Positions 24,320-36,000 of a stretch of DNA of 64,000 nucleotides are shown here, piece by piece. How positions within the stretch are numbered: the stretch's first letter is position 1; the number at the start of each line of letters is the position of its first letter. The notes under the pieces are model-generated. The model was not told the origin of the DNA. It saw only the letters and a list, made by a program, of their open reading frames with translations, and did no database searches. Source of the DNA: Berghia stephanieae. Lineage: Eukaryota > Mollusca > Gastropoda > Nudibranchia > Aeolidiidae. Location of the stretch: contig CM067445.1 in NCBI GenBank assembly GCA_034508935.3, positions 20,724,223-20,788,222 of the forward strand, read 5' to 3'. Position numbers and translations under genes: made by a program.

Positions 24320-24916
24320 ATGGAACTGCATCAAAAGACTGTAGAAACTGCAACTGAGGAATGTATTCCTAAAAGTGGATCAGGGCCTGCAGACAAACGC
24401 AAGACACCTGTCTGGTGGAGTGAGAAGGCTATGTCTAAGTTACGTAATAAGAGACAGACATACAAGAAATACTTGGGAACACTAGATCAAAAAGACTGGC
24501 TAGCCTACACAAGAGCCAGGAGGAACCAAGCAAAAGTGGCGTGCTGGAAAGCAATTCTAGACTATGAAAAGTCTGTAGCGCAAGATGCGAAAAATAATCC
24601 AAAGGCATTCTTCTCCTACGCTAAGAGTAAGATGAAAGTGCAAGAAGGCCAAGCTGACTTCAAGGACAGTGATGGTAAACTTGTGTCAGCCGACAAAGAT
24701 AAGGCAAACCTCCTCAATACATTTTTCTGTAGTGTTTTAACAAACGAGAGAGTGGGGGATATTACTGATTGTGAAAAACCTGAAGTTGACTCTTCTCTTA
24801 GTGACATAATGTTCACTTGTAAAGATGTGTGGAATAAGCTTAAAAACTTAGGCTCCTCGAAATCCTCTGATCCTGATGGGATACACCCATGTGCACTAAA
24901 AGAACTGGCAGAATAG
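24320..24916 (+). pseudogene. CR1-group LINE linker and reverse transcriptase N-terminus
   Basis: An open frame of 198 codons with VWWSEKAMSKLRNKR, YTRARRNQAKVACWKAI, NPKAFFSYAKSKMK and SSDPDGIHPCALKELAE. The domain ends at a stop shortly after the PDG block, where the rest of the fingers and palm should follow. Confidence 0.7.
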
Positions 24917-25055
24917 TCTAGCAGAACCTTTAGCAGAGTTGTTCAACAAGTCACTTAGTGAAGGGAAGCTGCCCAGCATCTGGAAGATATGTAAATGTAA
25001 CTCCCCTTTTTAAAAGGGTGAGAAGAGCAAAGCAAGTAACTATCTTCCAGATGTT

Positions 25056-25601
25056 GTGGACTCTCTATGCCAAATGTATGCAGATGACACTAAGGTAATC
25101 TCTAGAGTAGACAAGGAAGAGTTCATAACTCAGCTCCAAAGTGATCTTGACAGCTTGGTACAGTGGGCTGATACATGGCAGCTTAGGTTTAATGCAGACA
25201 AGTGCCATGTCTTGCACTTGGGATATAGAAATCCGCACCATCAGTACATAATGAGAAAACATGACTCTAGCGAGACTGTCATACTTCAGCCTACTGAAGA
25301 GGAAAAAGATTTAGGTGTGTTAGTAGATCAGGAACTGAAGTTCTCTAAGCATATAAAAACCCAAGTAAATAAAGCAAACAGGATTGTTGGCCTCATTAGG
25401 TCGTTCACTCATCTTGATAAAGATAACATGAGACAATTGTTCACTGCACTTGTACGTCCCCACTTGGAATTTGGCAATGTAGCATGGGCACCACGACTGC
25501 AGAAAGACAAAGACCTCATAGAAAGTGTTCTAAAACGCGCAACTAGGGTTATTCCTGGATTCAAAGATCTAGAATACACAGAAAGACTGAAAAAGATATG
25601 A
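25056..25601 (+). pseudogene. CR1-group LINE reverse transcriptase C-terminal half
   Basis: It starts at the catalytic block MYADDTKV and continues with LDSLVQWADTWQLRFNADK, HVLHLGYRN, EKDLGVLVDQELKFSKHI and RPHLEFGNVAWAPRLQKD. The remainder, in other frames, reads to about 25850. Confidence 0.75.
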
Positions 25602-25990
25602 ATACCGAATCGAAGTGTTCAAGTTCAAATGCATGCATAAGCTATAATCTGTAAACATGAGCCTTCTCAATCTTGATTCCACCAGCACCACCACAGGACG
25701 TAGATTCAAATTCTCCAAGGAAAGGTGTTCTCTAAACCTTAGGTAGAACTTCTTCTCAGTTAGGGTAGTCGACAAATGGAACCGCTTGCTTGCCTGCAAC
25801 AGTTGTCGACGCCCCTTCATTGCAGGCATTCACGTGCCGTCTCGACGCTCATTGTGAAACAGAAAAATACTGTTTGTAGTTGTAGAGTTTAATTCAGACA
25901 CCTCCTTCCACTATGTGGCATGCCCAGTTTTGAGAAACGTGAATTAAAATTAAATATGTTCATGAATGCACTATGCACAAGAGCAGATAA

Positions 25991-26221
25991 AAGGCTGTAA
26001 CTGTAAATGAAAAGCCTAATCTGGACTTATATATTAGAGAGCTGCGCCGGTGTTACCAATACTTAGCTTCTATACCACGACAAATCATTCGTTTGGACAG
26101 AAAAATAAATAAAAAACTTACCGCTAACCGTCAAAAGCAGTTTAGATTTGAAGATGCATTTGTTTTCTATGAAAAAACATTCGGTACTAGACAAGCCTTG
26201 ATGAATTTCAAAAGTTGTGTT
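25991..26221 (+). other. Open 77-codon stretch without ATG, unexplained
   Basis: The frame is bounded by stops at 25988 and 26222 and reads KPNLDLYIRELRRCYQYLA, IPRQIIRLDRKINKKLTANR and FRFEDAFVFYEKTFGTRQAL. The charged composition looks more like protein than its surroundings. It starts about 100 bp past the CR1-group LINE. On the opposite strand a strong donor, AGCG|GTAAGT, lies at 26122/26121. It could be an exon of an unseen gene, a decayed element, or chance. Confidence 0.25.
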
Positions 26222-26446
26222 TGAAATTATATCCTAAATATTTTCATGGTTCATTCCTCGCGATATCGTGTGGGTTTCCGTCTGTTACTACGTCTGGTGC
26301 CGGTGCAGTGCAAGCAAAACAAAGGGTTTTAAAAAAGTTTATTGAGAAAAAGATGCGGAAAAAAGTGTCCCTAGATAGGTATGCAATTTGGTGCATTAGT
26401 GCAGTAAAAATTGGTGCGCAAAATTAGTTCGTAGCGGATGCGAGAC

Positions 26447-26543
26447 TGTGTGTGTGTGTGTGTGTGTGTCAGTGTGTGCGTGTGTATGTGTGAGTGTGTG
26501 TGTGTGTGTCTCTTTCTCTTTTTGGGGGGGGGGGGGGGGGGGG
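26447..26543. repeat. (TG)n followed by a G-run
   Basis: TG repeats at 26447-26510 and about 20 G at 26525-26543. Confidence 0.95.
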
Positions 26544-26698
26544 AGTGCCTACGTACACGGTAACGGGGCATCTAGCCTCAGGATCTACGTACACGTAAAC
26601 TGGTTTACCTTTGCAACACAAGCAATAGATGGTCCTCGCTGTCGTGACCGCGCGCGCTCGTGTGTGTGTGTGTGTTATTTTTTAAAAAATCAAAACAA

Positions 26699-27040
26699 TT
26701 TTAACCATTAATGGCGAGATTCCATTTTACACTCCCCAAGCCTAAACTCCAGATCTTAGTCTTAATGTTATCATTAAAAGACAAGCTTTGCGATTTATAG
26801 TTTAATTGAAGCCCGAGTCTAAATATACTCTTACTACTGCTCTCTTGGTGGAAACGATTTATTCTGCATAAGCAATTTGGAGAAAAAAATCAGTGTCACT
26901 GTAAAAGGTTAAAATTTCACGAAATACGCACCGTGAACACCGCTGTAACAATCCTTTGATCTACGTCATCAGGCAACCCATTATTTCTTTCATCTTTTCC
27001 CATTCCCCCTTACTATCCCCCCCCCCCCCCATTCCCCCGC

Positions 27041-27115
<75 letters not shown>

Positions 27116-27955
27116 CATAGTGTTATCCCTTCCCCTTCCCATCTCATTGTAAAATGAAAACGTTCTGCTGTTTGCAGTTACATGTATGATTGTTTTGTTT
27201 TTTCTCTCTCACTAGGCATTTGAAAAAAAAACAAAAACCTGAAAAAAAACAAAAAAAAAAACAACTTAACCTTTTAAAGGCGAATATCAATCTTTCTTGG
27301 ACCAAAAATAAAATCTTACCGTTTTCATCAAAGGACAAAAAACAAAATACAATTTAAAAACATGAGCTTTTATATAGGGCAATATCCACCCAACGTGCTC
27401 AAAGCGCTTTTTATCAATATTCTTACTGCTCTTATGGTGGAAACGTTTTTGTTTTTCTGCCCTAAAAAATAATATAAATGAAGACTATTATTTGAAAACA
27501 AAAAATCAGTATCACTGGCAAAGGGTTAATTGCAGTACTCCTGCATCCTGTGAGACTCCTACGGCACTTGCTAATCATAAAAAGGGAAATAGCAGCAACC
27601 AACAATACTAAGGTGAAAAAAAAATGAAAAAAAAGGTGGGGGGGGGGGGGGGGGAGAGCAAACCCAGTAGCAATGCAACCTTTTAGCGGCGAAATTCGAT
27701 CTTTGACCTAACACCAAATCTTCTATCATCAAAAGACAAGTAACGGCAAAACGATTATAGACAATTGAAGTCCGAGTTGCGATAGTCTGACTGCTCTCTT
27801 GGTGGAAACGATAATAAAGATAAAAGCAAACTATTATCTAAAAGCAAAATATTAGCTTCGCTGTTAAGGGGTTAAGAACACCTGCAACTGCCAGTATCCT
27901 TGAGATGCTCTACGTCACCTCTACGTCACCAAGGTCACCAAGCGACACTTTCGTC
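26699..27955. repeat. Three diverged copies of an unrecognised ~250-bp unit
   Basis: The copies lie at about 26699-26960, 27265-27580 and 27680-27950. Each has, in order, an AACCTTTTA..GGCGA-type start, ATCATCAAAAGACAAG or a close variant, GAAGTCCGAGT or a close variant (absent or decayed in the middle copy), CTGCTC then TTGGTGGAAACG, AAAATCAGT or similar, GGTTAA, and a final CTGTGAGAC or TGATCTACGTCA-type end. I cannot match the unit to a known family. Confidence 0.6.
27042..27113. repeat. (CT)n microsatellite
   Basis: Pure CT dinucleotides over about 70 bp, preceded by a C-run. Confidence 0.95.
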
Positions 27956-27959
27956 GGCA

Positions 27960-29180
27960 TGCACCCCCCCCCCCCTCCACTCTTTCAAGGTGGTGGTCGC
28001 GGCGGATAAAAAAGGCCTTTTTCTCTTTCATTCAATCAACTGGTCTGCTGGTGGACCCTAGGCCTCTCTACAAGTACAAGAAATAATACTCACTTTTTTT
28101 CTGCTCCAACGAAAATATCTACCCCCCACCGGTCTAATTATTTGTAGCAGACGTCAAATTTCTCAAAACGGTCACGTGACACTGTAAAAACAACACAGGA
28201 AGTCCATGAAAGCTTATTTACGGCATTTCCTTTGAACCGTGTAAACAACAAAATTTCGTTTTCATTCGACTCAACGGGTCAGATTGGCCGGTATTTTTTT
28301 AACGAACTAAAGTTCTGAAAAATCAAAATGTTTCTTAGAAAGTTGAAAGATGCTAGTTTTTGAAACAGAGGTAGGTTTTTTAAAAAATCTTTATATTTTA
28401 CGTGAATGCATGCTCAAGGCGAGTTGGACGTGCAGCGGAGGTTGGTAGGCCAAAGGCCCACCTCTCTATACAATAAAATACTTATTATATCATATTATTA
28501 GTGTGTTAGTGTTAGTGTTAGGCCTCCAGTTACAAAGGCACAAGTACAAGTTACGCTTTCTGATTCCCTGTCTACCAGTCTACCGGCAACCACTAGATAG
28601 ATAGATAGTAGAGAATGGAGTATACAACGTGAACCAGCAGAGCAGAGATACAGACAAGCCGAACAAGAGTTCATCAGTCTATAGACTCTATAGTTAGAGA
28701 GAGCTTGATGAGGCCTCCTTCCCTCCTATAACGATATGAAGTACCTGAGTTTGTTCTGTCTCTTTTTACCAAAAGCTGAAGATAGGGTCTCAAAATAGGG
28801 TTGGACAGTTTGTAACGTGGACCCTATTATTAAAGTCAACAGCTTCTCCAATTTTACCAGTTCAGCGGTCAGTGGTCACTGCAGCACTTTTTCAACTTGG
28901 AACTTGAAATTTCGGTTCGTTGCAAAACAAAAACTTCGTGTTTTTAGAAATATAAGGGTGAATAAAAAAGTTGAATTTCACTCTTCCGAAGCAAGGTTGC
29001 AAGATTGGCCTTTTTTTCGACCAAAATCGAGAACTTTGGCCTTTTTTTTAAAAGAGCCGTTAGCCTTGAAATTTTTGATTTGGCCTTTTTCGAGTCGGTA
29101 AATTTACTAGATTTATTTAGTAATTTAATAGTCTAGAAAATGACTAGCTAGTCTTAAGTCCGAACGAAGCATGTGCCTGA
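27960..29180. other. Upstream region of PRMT9
   Basis: No coding pattern is supported. The stretch has short direct repeats (GTGTTAGTGTTAGTGTTAGG near 28502; GATAGATAGATAG near 28596) and probably includes the PRMT9 promoter. I see no TATA box that I can defend. Confidence 0.4.
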
Positions 29181-29192
29181 AAAAAAAATCGG

Positions 29193-29329
29193 GTACTACC
29201 GCAAACTCGGGGACCCAATTAATTTTGGGGTTTTGGGAGGGGGGAAACTTTTTTTTTTTTTAAAGTTTCTCCCATCCCAAACCCCCTACTTGACTTTTAA
29301 AAAAACCCCAAAATTATTTGCGGTAGTAC
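29193..29329. mobile_element. 137-bp foldback sequence upstream of PRMT9
   Basis: The arms GTACTACCGCAAA (29193-29205) and TTTGCGGTAGTAC (29317-29329) are perfect complements. Inner arms AATTTTGGGGTTTT and AAAAACCCCAAAATT also pair. It could be a MITE or a stable hairpin in the leader or promoter of PRMT9. Confidence 0.6.
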
Positions 29330-29640
29330 TAAGAAGCCCATGCCTGGGGTAGTACCAAAAATCGTATTTCACGAACGCTTTGTAGTCTCGGATAAGACAA
29401 GAAATCAGAAAATAGGATTAATTTCGAATTTTTGCAGAAAAAAAATTCGGCATTTTGTCCAGACTATTTGGCATTTTTCTGTGACTAGTTTGGCCTTTTT
29501 GTACAAAATTATTATGGCATCTCAAAACTCGGAAACTCAAAACAAACCCGTCACTTACTTTCAAGTTCAAAATAAGAAGTCAAGAAAGTCCTTTCCACTA
29601 GAAACGTTCTCGTGGAGGTTGTTGAATTCGTATTCCTGTC

Positions 29641-30005
29641 ATGAACAGAAGTGATATACTTATTGGCCTATGTGAACAGGCTTGTCGTGACGAGGAATGG
29701 TTTGCAGCTCTGAAATTAATATCCCTACTTATTACTTACCTTGGCCATGGACATCCCACCGAAGACGGAGAGACGGAGGATAATTGCAGTGGGCCTGGGG
29801 AGCAAAGCAACTCAGCTTCTGTCGCACCCATTAATGGGGAAAAATCGAAAAAAATTAAAGATTTAATTATTCATGTCTTATTCAACGTTAATGATGATCG
29901 AGATTTCGATTTTGTGGATGAAACTTGTGAAATTTTAGACCAGATTCACAAGATGTACATAAAAGATTCATCTGTCTCAGTTTCTGTGTCAAATTTATAT
30001 TACAA
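29641..30005 (+). CDS. PRMT9: PRMT9 exon 1 (N-terminal helical region)
   Basis: It starts [20 protein letters not shown] and ends VSNLYY plus two bases before the strong donor AA|GTGAGT. The start at 29641 is the first ATG of this frame. Another ATG at 29514 lies in a different frame. The N-terminus is poorly conserved in the family, so an additional upstream exon cannot be ruled out. Confidence 0.7.
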
Positions 30006-33000
30006 GTGAGTTGACTTTTGGTGATCATAATCTCCTACCCTAATGGTAACGTTTGCTATGTACCACAGTGAAGCAAGAAATTAGGCAAGGTTAAGGCATT
30101 GCGCTGTGATAATGAAAATTCGTTATCCCCAGACATCTGTCTGGGGATAACAAATTTTCATTATTCCCAGACAGGTGTCTGGGGATAATGACAGCCTAAG
30201 GCATTGCACTTGCACTGTGATCAGAAATGTATCGGGCTTGAGCCCTGCTTTTCAGGCACTTTCATTTTTTTCCTTGGGCGAGATTACTAATCCTCAATTT
30301 GCTCACTTTGGACCAAAGTTTGGACAACATGGGGGATCCCTGTTGACATCAGATGTTCGTTTGATAGATTATCTATATTCCTTCATGGAGTATCTAGATG
30401 ACAGCATCTCATGAGAAGGGTGTGGCGTAATAATGATAATAATGATATCGGAGCCTAATGATTTATATAAAATGTTGATGGATTTGATTTTCATTCCTCC
30501 TTGCCTTATCCATATCTTTACCCTCTAGTGTTCAGATTATTTTTGGGGAAGTAGATAATGAGTTCCCTATATGACCATGTCAATCATGTAGACATCCTTT
30601 GATGATATTATAAGCCTACCCTTTGATGTCTCAGTCACATTTTCATTTTCTACGGTCACTCATGGCTAAACTCCACCCAGAAATGATTTCATAGGTCCGT
30701 CCATCACCAAATTTCAAACTTTTGTTCTCGTGAGTTCATAAGTTTTTTGATCGAAGAACGATTGACTATTGAGCATCTTGACCCTTCAACGATTTGTCGT
30801 TCTGACAGCTCACATGTCAACAGCTGTCAACAATGCATTGAGTCATCGCTGAAGCATTGCAAGACGGTCATCGGTTGGTAGTTGCATCACAATAACCACA
30901 TTGTTGAATATATTATTGAGGCATGGTTGATAAGTAATAAAGCCAAATTATGTTCTAGTTACATTTGAAACAAAGTATATCACTGATCTCGTCTCATTGA
31001 GATATAAACAGTGATATAAAAATCAAGAAAATCGGCCAATAATAAAAAGTTGCTAAAATAAGCTAAAGTAAACAAAAGCAATTTTTAAAATCAAATTTAT
31101 TTGTAAAACAGTTGGTTTTCAACCAATTTTTCTGAAATAAGGACCGATGTTCTTCTTTTTTTCAAGTTGATTTCAGCAATGTAACTTTCAAATTCCTCAG
31201 AATTATATTTTTTACTTTTAGATTTTAGCTTTTAGGCCTACTCAAAAAGGTGTTATATTCCTTGCATAACAATAGCTTAACACATGGTCGGTGAGAAGCG
31301 TCTTTGTTTCGGCCATCTGGTTAGAGAGAATGTGATTGGTCAAAGACTTTGAGATGCTTGATTCACAATTCTACACAAATGATGGTAGATCAAGGAGGTG
31401 TGACATAATCATTTACCAACTATTTTTCTTAGTGCTAAAATTACAAAGTAATATTTTCGCATCAGAAAAAATAACTGAAGTTCCTATCTCTTTATTACAA
31501 TAAAATTGATACCACGAATGACAAAATCGGCCCACAAATAAGGGAGTTATAATTTATTCGTAATATTTTTTTTATGTTTACAATAATTGTCATCAAAGTC
31601 ATTTTTCATCACCAAAGTCGTAATTTTTTTCCGATTTTTACCAAACAAAGTGCAATGTCAATGATTGTCACCCGCAAATAAAATAGGATCGAAATCGCAA
31701 TTTTTACAACATATTTTATTTTCTGTCTGCAAATTTATAAAAATCAAAGCTGAAAATATACTGCGACAGTGACAGGCCTGTCATTTCCTTCACAACGATT
31801 GGATTTTACTTACTGAGGCCAGTCTTGACTACCCCGCCCATGATTATTTGGCCATTGTCGGTTTTTGTTGGGTTGAATTTTAAAGAGTTAATGCATGCAT
31901 CTTCATGCAGTTTCTAAAGGGGTTTGAATTGCCTTTGCTCTTTGTCTGCCAGTGATATTGAGAGTTTGTATATTGATGTTCCCACAAACCCTTGTGCGTG
32001 CTTCCAACTTCATTTGCAAAGACTTTAAACTTCATAGCTGTTGCGGGCAAAGATCTTGTGCTAAGACTACACATTATATTATTTTTCTGTTTTATAGACA
32101 TGGGCTCCATCCATTCTGTTTTCATATGACACTGTCAGTACATTTAAGACAATATATTTGGATGTTTCAGAATGGTGCATGATGTCAGGTCTCGTTCTAG
32201 TTAGTTTGATAACTGTTCGGTGGTCCTCCCATGATGGTAAATCAACTGAGACCACCTAGTCATCATATCCATCCATTTGTCCTCTTTTCACAACAGGTAT
32301 CATTGCTTTACCCAGCCATTGCTTTGCAACTCCTGCAGTACTAAAGACTGGAGCTTTCCATAGTGGGCAGGGAGGTACTTACTGTGTCTTCTATATCCCC
32401 TTATATCTGTTTTCCAACATGCTTTCTGTCTTTGTCTTGGCATGAGATTACTTGGTTTTGTCCTGGCCCTGGCCGGGGTCCTAGCTGGGAGGGAAACAGT
32501 CAAATGCATAGTTATTGTTTTGGGAGATGATATTTTTTTCCTTGTAAATCATCTCTCTGTAATGTATTTTTTGTTATTTTTAATGTATAATGTAGGCATT
32601 TGAGTGTATCCCTCTTTGTTGGATTTTGTGCTTGTGTCTGGATGAGACTTATAGGTGATCTCAAACTAGGTACATTGGTGGTATGTATGCTCTTGGAATG
32701 TACATCTGATCCCTATTTGTTCCCAGTTCCCCTATGTCTTACTTTTTCTTGGGTGCTTTAATTGTAATTCTAGAACTTTATACTATCCCATTTTCTTCCT
32801 TTATACTGGCGCTGATATAACCTAAATGTGTTGCAAGCGCCTTAAAACCCTTAAAAACAAACAAACAAAGACTGGAGCTACCGCTGTTTTGGCGCTTGTC
32901 TTGGGCAGCAGTAAGTAGCCTATCAAAGCTACTTCTTCGAGAACCTTTTGTTGTGTCTCCATATGAGTCTGCCTTTTCCTTTGCAATTTTACATGGGCTG

Positions 33001-36000
33001 AGGACACTTTCAGTTGTTTTGTTTGTCCCCCTTTTTTTCACAAGTGACATTGAAGCTCTTCTGGAAATCACTGACCGATGTCAGAATGAAGCTTATCCTG
33101 TGTGGTGCCATATGCCACAAGTTCCGAGTAAGGTCTTGTGGTTCCATGCTGGCTTTGTTGGATCGCTTTCTGAAACCTTGTTAGATCCTCCTAGTGTCTA
33201 ATCTCTTTAATCACCAGTTTTTTTCTTTCTCGATGTTTTCAACCACCATTTCATATCTGATGCACCCAAACCTTGTCGATTCATCTGTGTGTTACCAATT
33301 ATCTCCTTCAGTTTAAGATCTTCAGCTAGGTTCAATGCTTTTCCAACTTTCCATTTTCTTCCAGCTTTTAGGGAAATGTGTGAGGATCTTACAACGTCAT
33401 CCAGAGAATCTCCCAGCTTTGCTTGCAAGCAGACCTTGCCTGTCTTATATTCCATGACAATGGATTTTAATCGGAGCCTCAACTTTGCCTGTTCAGTACA
33501 ATGTTAAGAGAGGCTGGGAGAAACACTAATAAGCCATTTTCTACTGTATTTATGATTGCCTCAGTTTTGCTCACGGTTGTTTCATTGATCACCAAAGGCC
33601 AGAGGAGCTATGGTATTAACATTAACATAAACTGCAGTCACATAAACAGAATTTAAAAAATCAAAACAATTGGTTTTAAAAATGCATTTTCTTAACTAAG
33701 CAATGCTAACATGCTTATTTTAAAATTTCAGCAATTTACATCATTCACAGTTTTAAAGCAAGATTCATTCATTCTGAAAAAGGGATTAACATACCAGAAT
33801 TGAAATAATAAAATGAAAAAGAGGGACAGATTAATGTGTGACATTAAAACCTTGTAGATTAATTTTCTTATGATCTTGATATAAAGTATGCATCAACATA
33901 GATTACATTAATTGATTTTTTCTCTTTTATAACCTCCTTCAGCTTCGATATCCTCTGTTCATTGATCTTATCCTACACTTGATTTTCTCATGGGGTAATT
34001 CATTCCAGTTCATTGTTTACATGTTTTTCATTGATTGCTCTCACACATCCCACTTACTCACACTTGATTTGATTAAGGTTTGGATTTAAAACAGGCCAAG
34101 GAAGAGTGTTGAGTCTTTGTCATTCCAGTAACTGATAAGAAATGGCAGTGGTGTGCGGTCTCACTTCATTCAAGTGTCTGTAGTTGATTTTTAAAAACTT
34201 TTTAGGGTACATTTCATCTCTAATCAATTATTACTTTTTAATTTTTCTCACCCAGCTCAGAGATATACACAAGTGCTCTTCGGGTTCTCCAAGATAGCTT
34301 GGTTGCTGGGAATTTCCAAGATGCATATGCATTGGAAACGTTTGAAAATATGTGTTGTGGAATAATACACAGGTGGCATTATGCCATGTTGAATGATATG
34401 TCAAGGAATAAAGCATATGATAATGCCATCTGTGAAGTTATGAGTAAAAACTCTCAAGGAAGCATTCTTGATCTGGGGAGTGGAACAGGCTTTTTAAGGT
34501 TTGCTTTTCATATTTTAAAATTTTTATTCTATTTTGACTTCTTGTTAAACATATCGTAACCAAGGTCTTACCCTTGTCATTTGAAGTGACATATCATATT
34601 ATTTGTAATACATGCATGTACAAAATTTCGGAAGGGTATATCCATTTATCAAGTAACCCTGAAGGTAAAAGTCAGAACTAATTCTTACATCCCTAGGATC
34701 AACTTTTCACCCAAAACAAGCAATGATTTATTTCAAATTGTTGCACAGCCTTTACAGTAAGGACAGCCTATGCAGCTGGGTGCACAATTGTATCAGACAA
34801 AAGGAGATACTTTTTAAAAATTTAGCTGGATCAGAAGCTTTGTTTTTTTTCTACAATCTTACTTATTAAATATAGAAGTTGCTGGCTTATTATAAATGGT
34901 ATGCAAAAATAATATGAGGTTCATTTTTGTCTTTTTTATTAAAGCTTCCTGGCGGCTAAATGGAGCAATGAAATTTATGCTGTTGAAGAGTCTTCAGTAA
35001 TGTGCAATATTGCAAAAGATAGTATCTATGCCTACGACTACAAATATCCTGAAAGTAAAATCTCAGAGAGGATCTCTATCGTCAACGAAATGTCTACTGA
35101 TCTTAAGTTACCGGGGGATATAGAAAAAAGGTATATACAGAAAAAAAAAAAATAAAAGAATTTTGTTTTGGCAATATTTAATTTTTTATTGAGCTTGATA
35201 TACGGATATATTTAGAACACTTTGTTTTTAAATGATTTATTTTTGTTTTGAAACAAATGTGCAAAAATCTAGTTTCAATGACACAAATTTATATCCATAG
35301 ATGTTTTAACAAATGCTTTCAACAACTCGTGTTAAATCTTTGGTATAACATCTCTGTTATTATTATTACTCCAATCACTGCCATCACTACCATTACTATT
35401 ACAATACAATCACCAACTACAAATATATGTTTATTTTTACCAATACCACCACCACTGTATCACCACAACTACTACTTCATCACTACCATCACTACCACAG
35501 CATTAGCATGGTCATATCACTACCGTCATCTCTACTACCACCATGATAAGATATCATTCCACCATGATAATTTTAGAAGCTTTGAGTATGCTGGATTTGC
35601 CATTCATGAAATTATTTTAAAAAGTTGTTTCACTGCATTTACTATCAACCACCAAGCCAACAGAACAAGATATCAACAATTTATTTTTTATCAGAGTTCA
35701 GCGAATTTATGTCTTTCCAATCGATAAACAACAAACAGAATATTTTTTTGAGTGATTTTAACATTGGTTATTTCGGCAACAAAGAAAAATCTAAAGCATT
35801 TCAGGAGCTTATTGAAACAAGCAACCTTATCCAAAATGTCAGTGTTTCTACAAATAACTATGGTTACACAAAAGATCATGTGATCACAGATTGAACATTC
35901 TCTCTTTTCGCCTGTTTCGAACATTAATAAGTTAATCACGAACCATCATCTACTTGTGTTTTGCATTTTATTTCCAATGAAGCACAAAATAAAAAAAAAG

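Larger units (their letters stand above)
23640..25900 (+). mobile_element. CR1-group LINE, degraded and internally deleted
   Basis: The endonuclease remnant reads VWIEVKVRDGEKLLAGCVY up to 23791. It resumes after the nested RTE fragment as YRSSTNSLENTNKLYQTMLD and VLISGDF. The linker and reverse transcriptase start lie at 24320-24916 (KNNPKAFFSYAKSK, SSDPDGIHPCALKELAE). At 24917-25056 the sequence jumps to YADDTKVISRVD, so several core motifs are missing. The tail FNADKCHVLHLG, EKDLGVLVD and RPHLEFGNVAWAP is typical of CR1/L2/Jockey elements. The element is dead. Confidence 0.75.

Noticed and set aside
29340-29654. 104-codon frame overlapping PRMT9 exon 1
   Set aside because: It is in a different frame from the conserved PRMT9 sequence, has no recognisable motif, and ends within exon 1.
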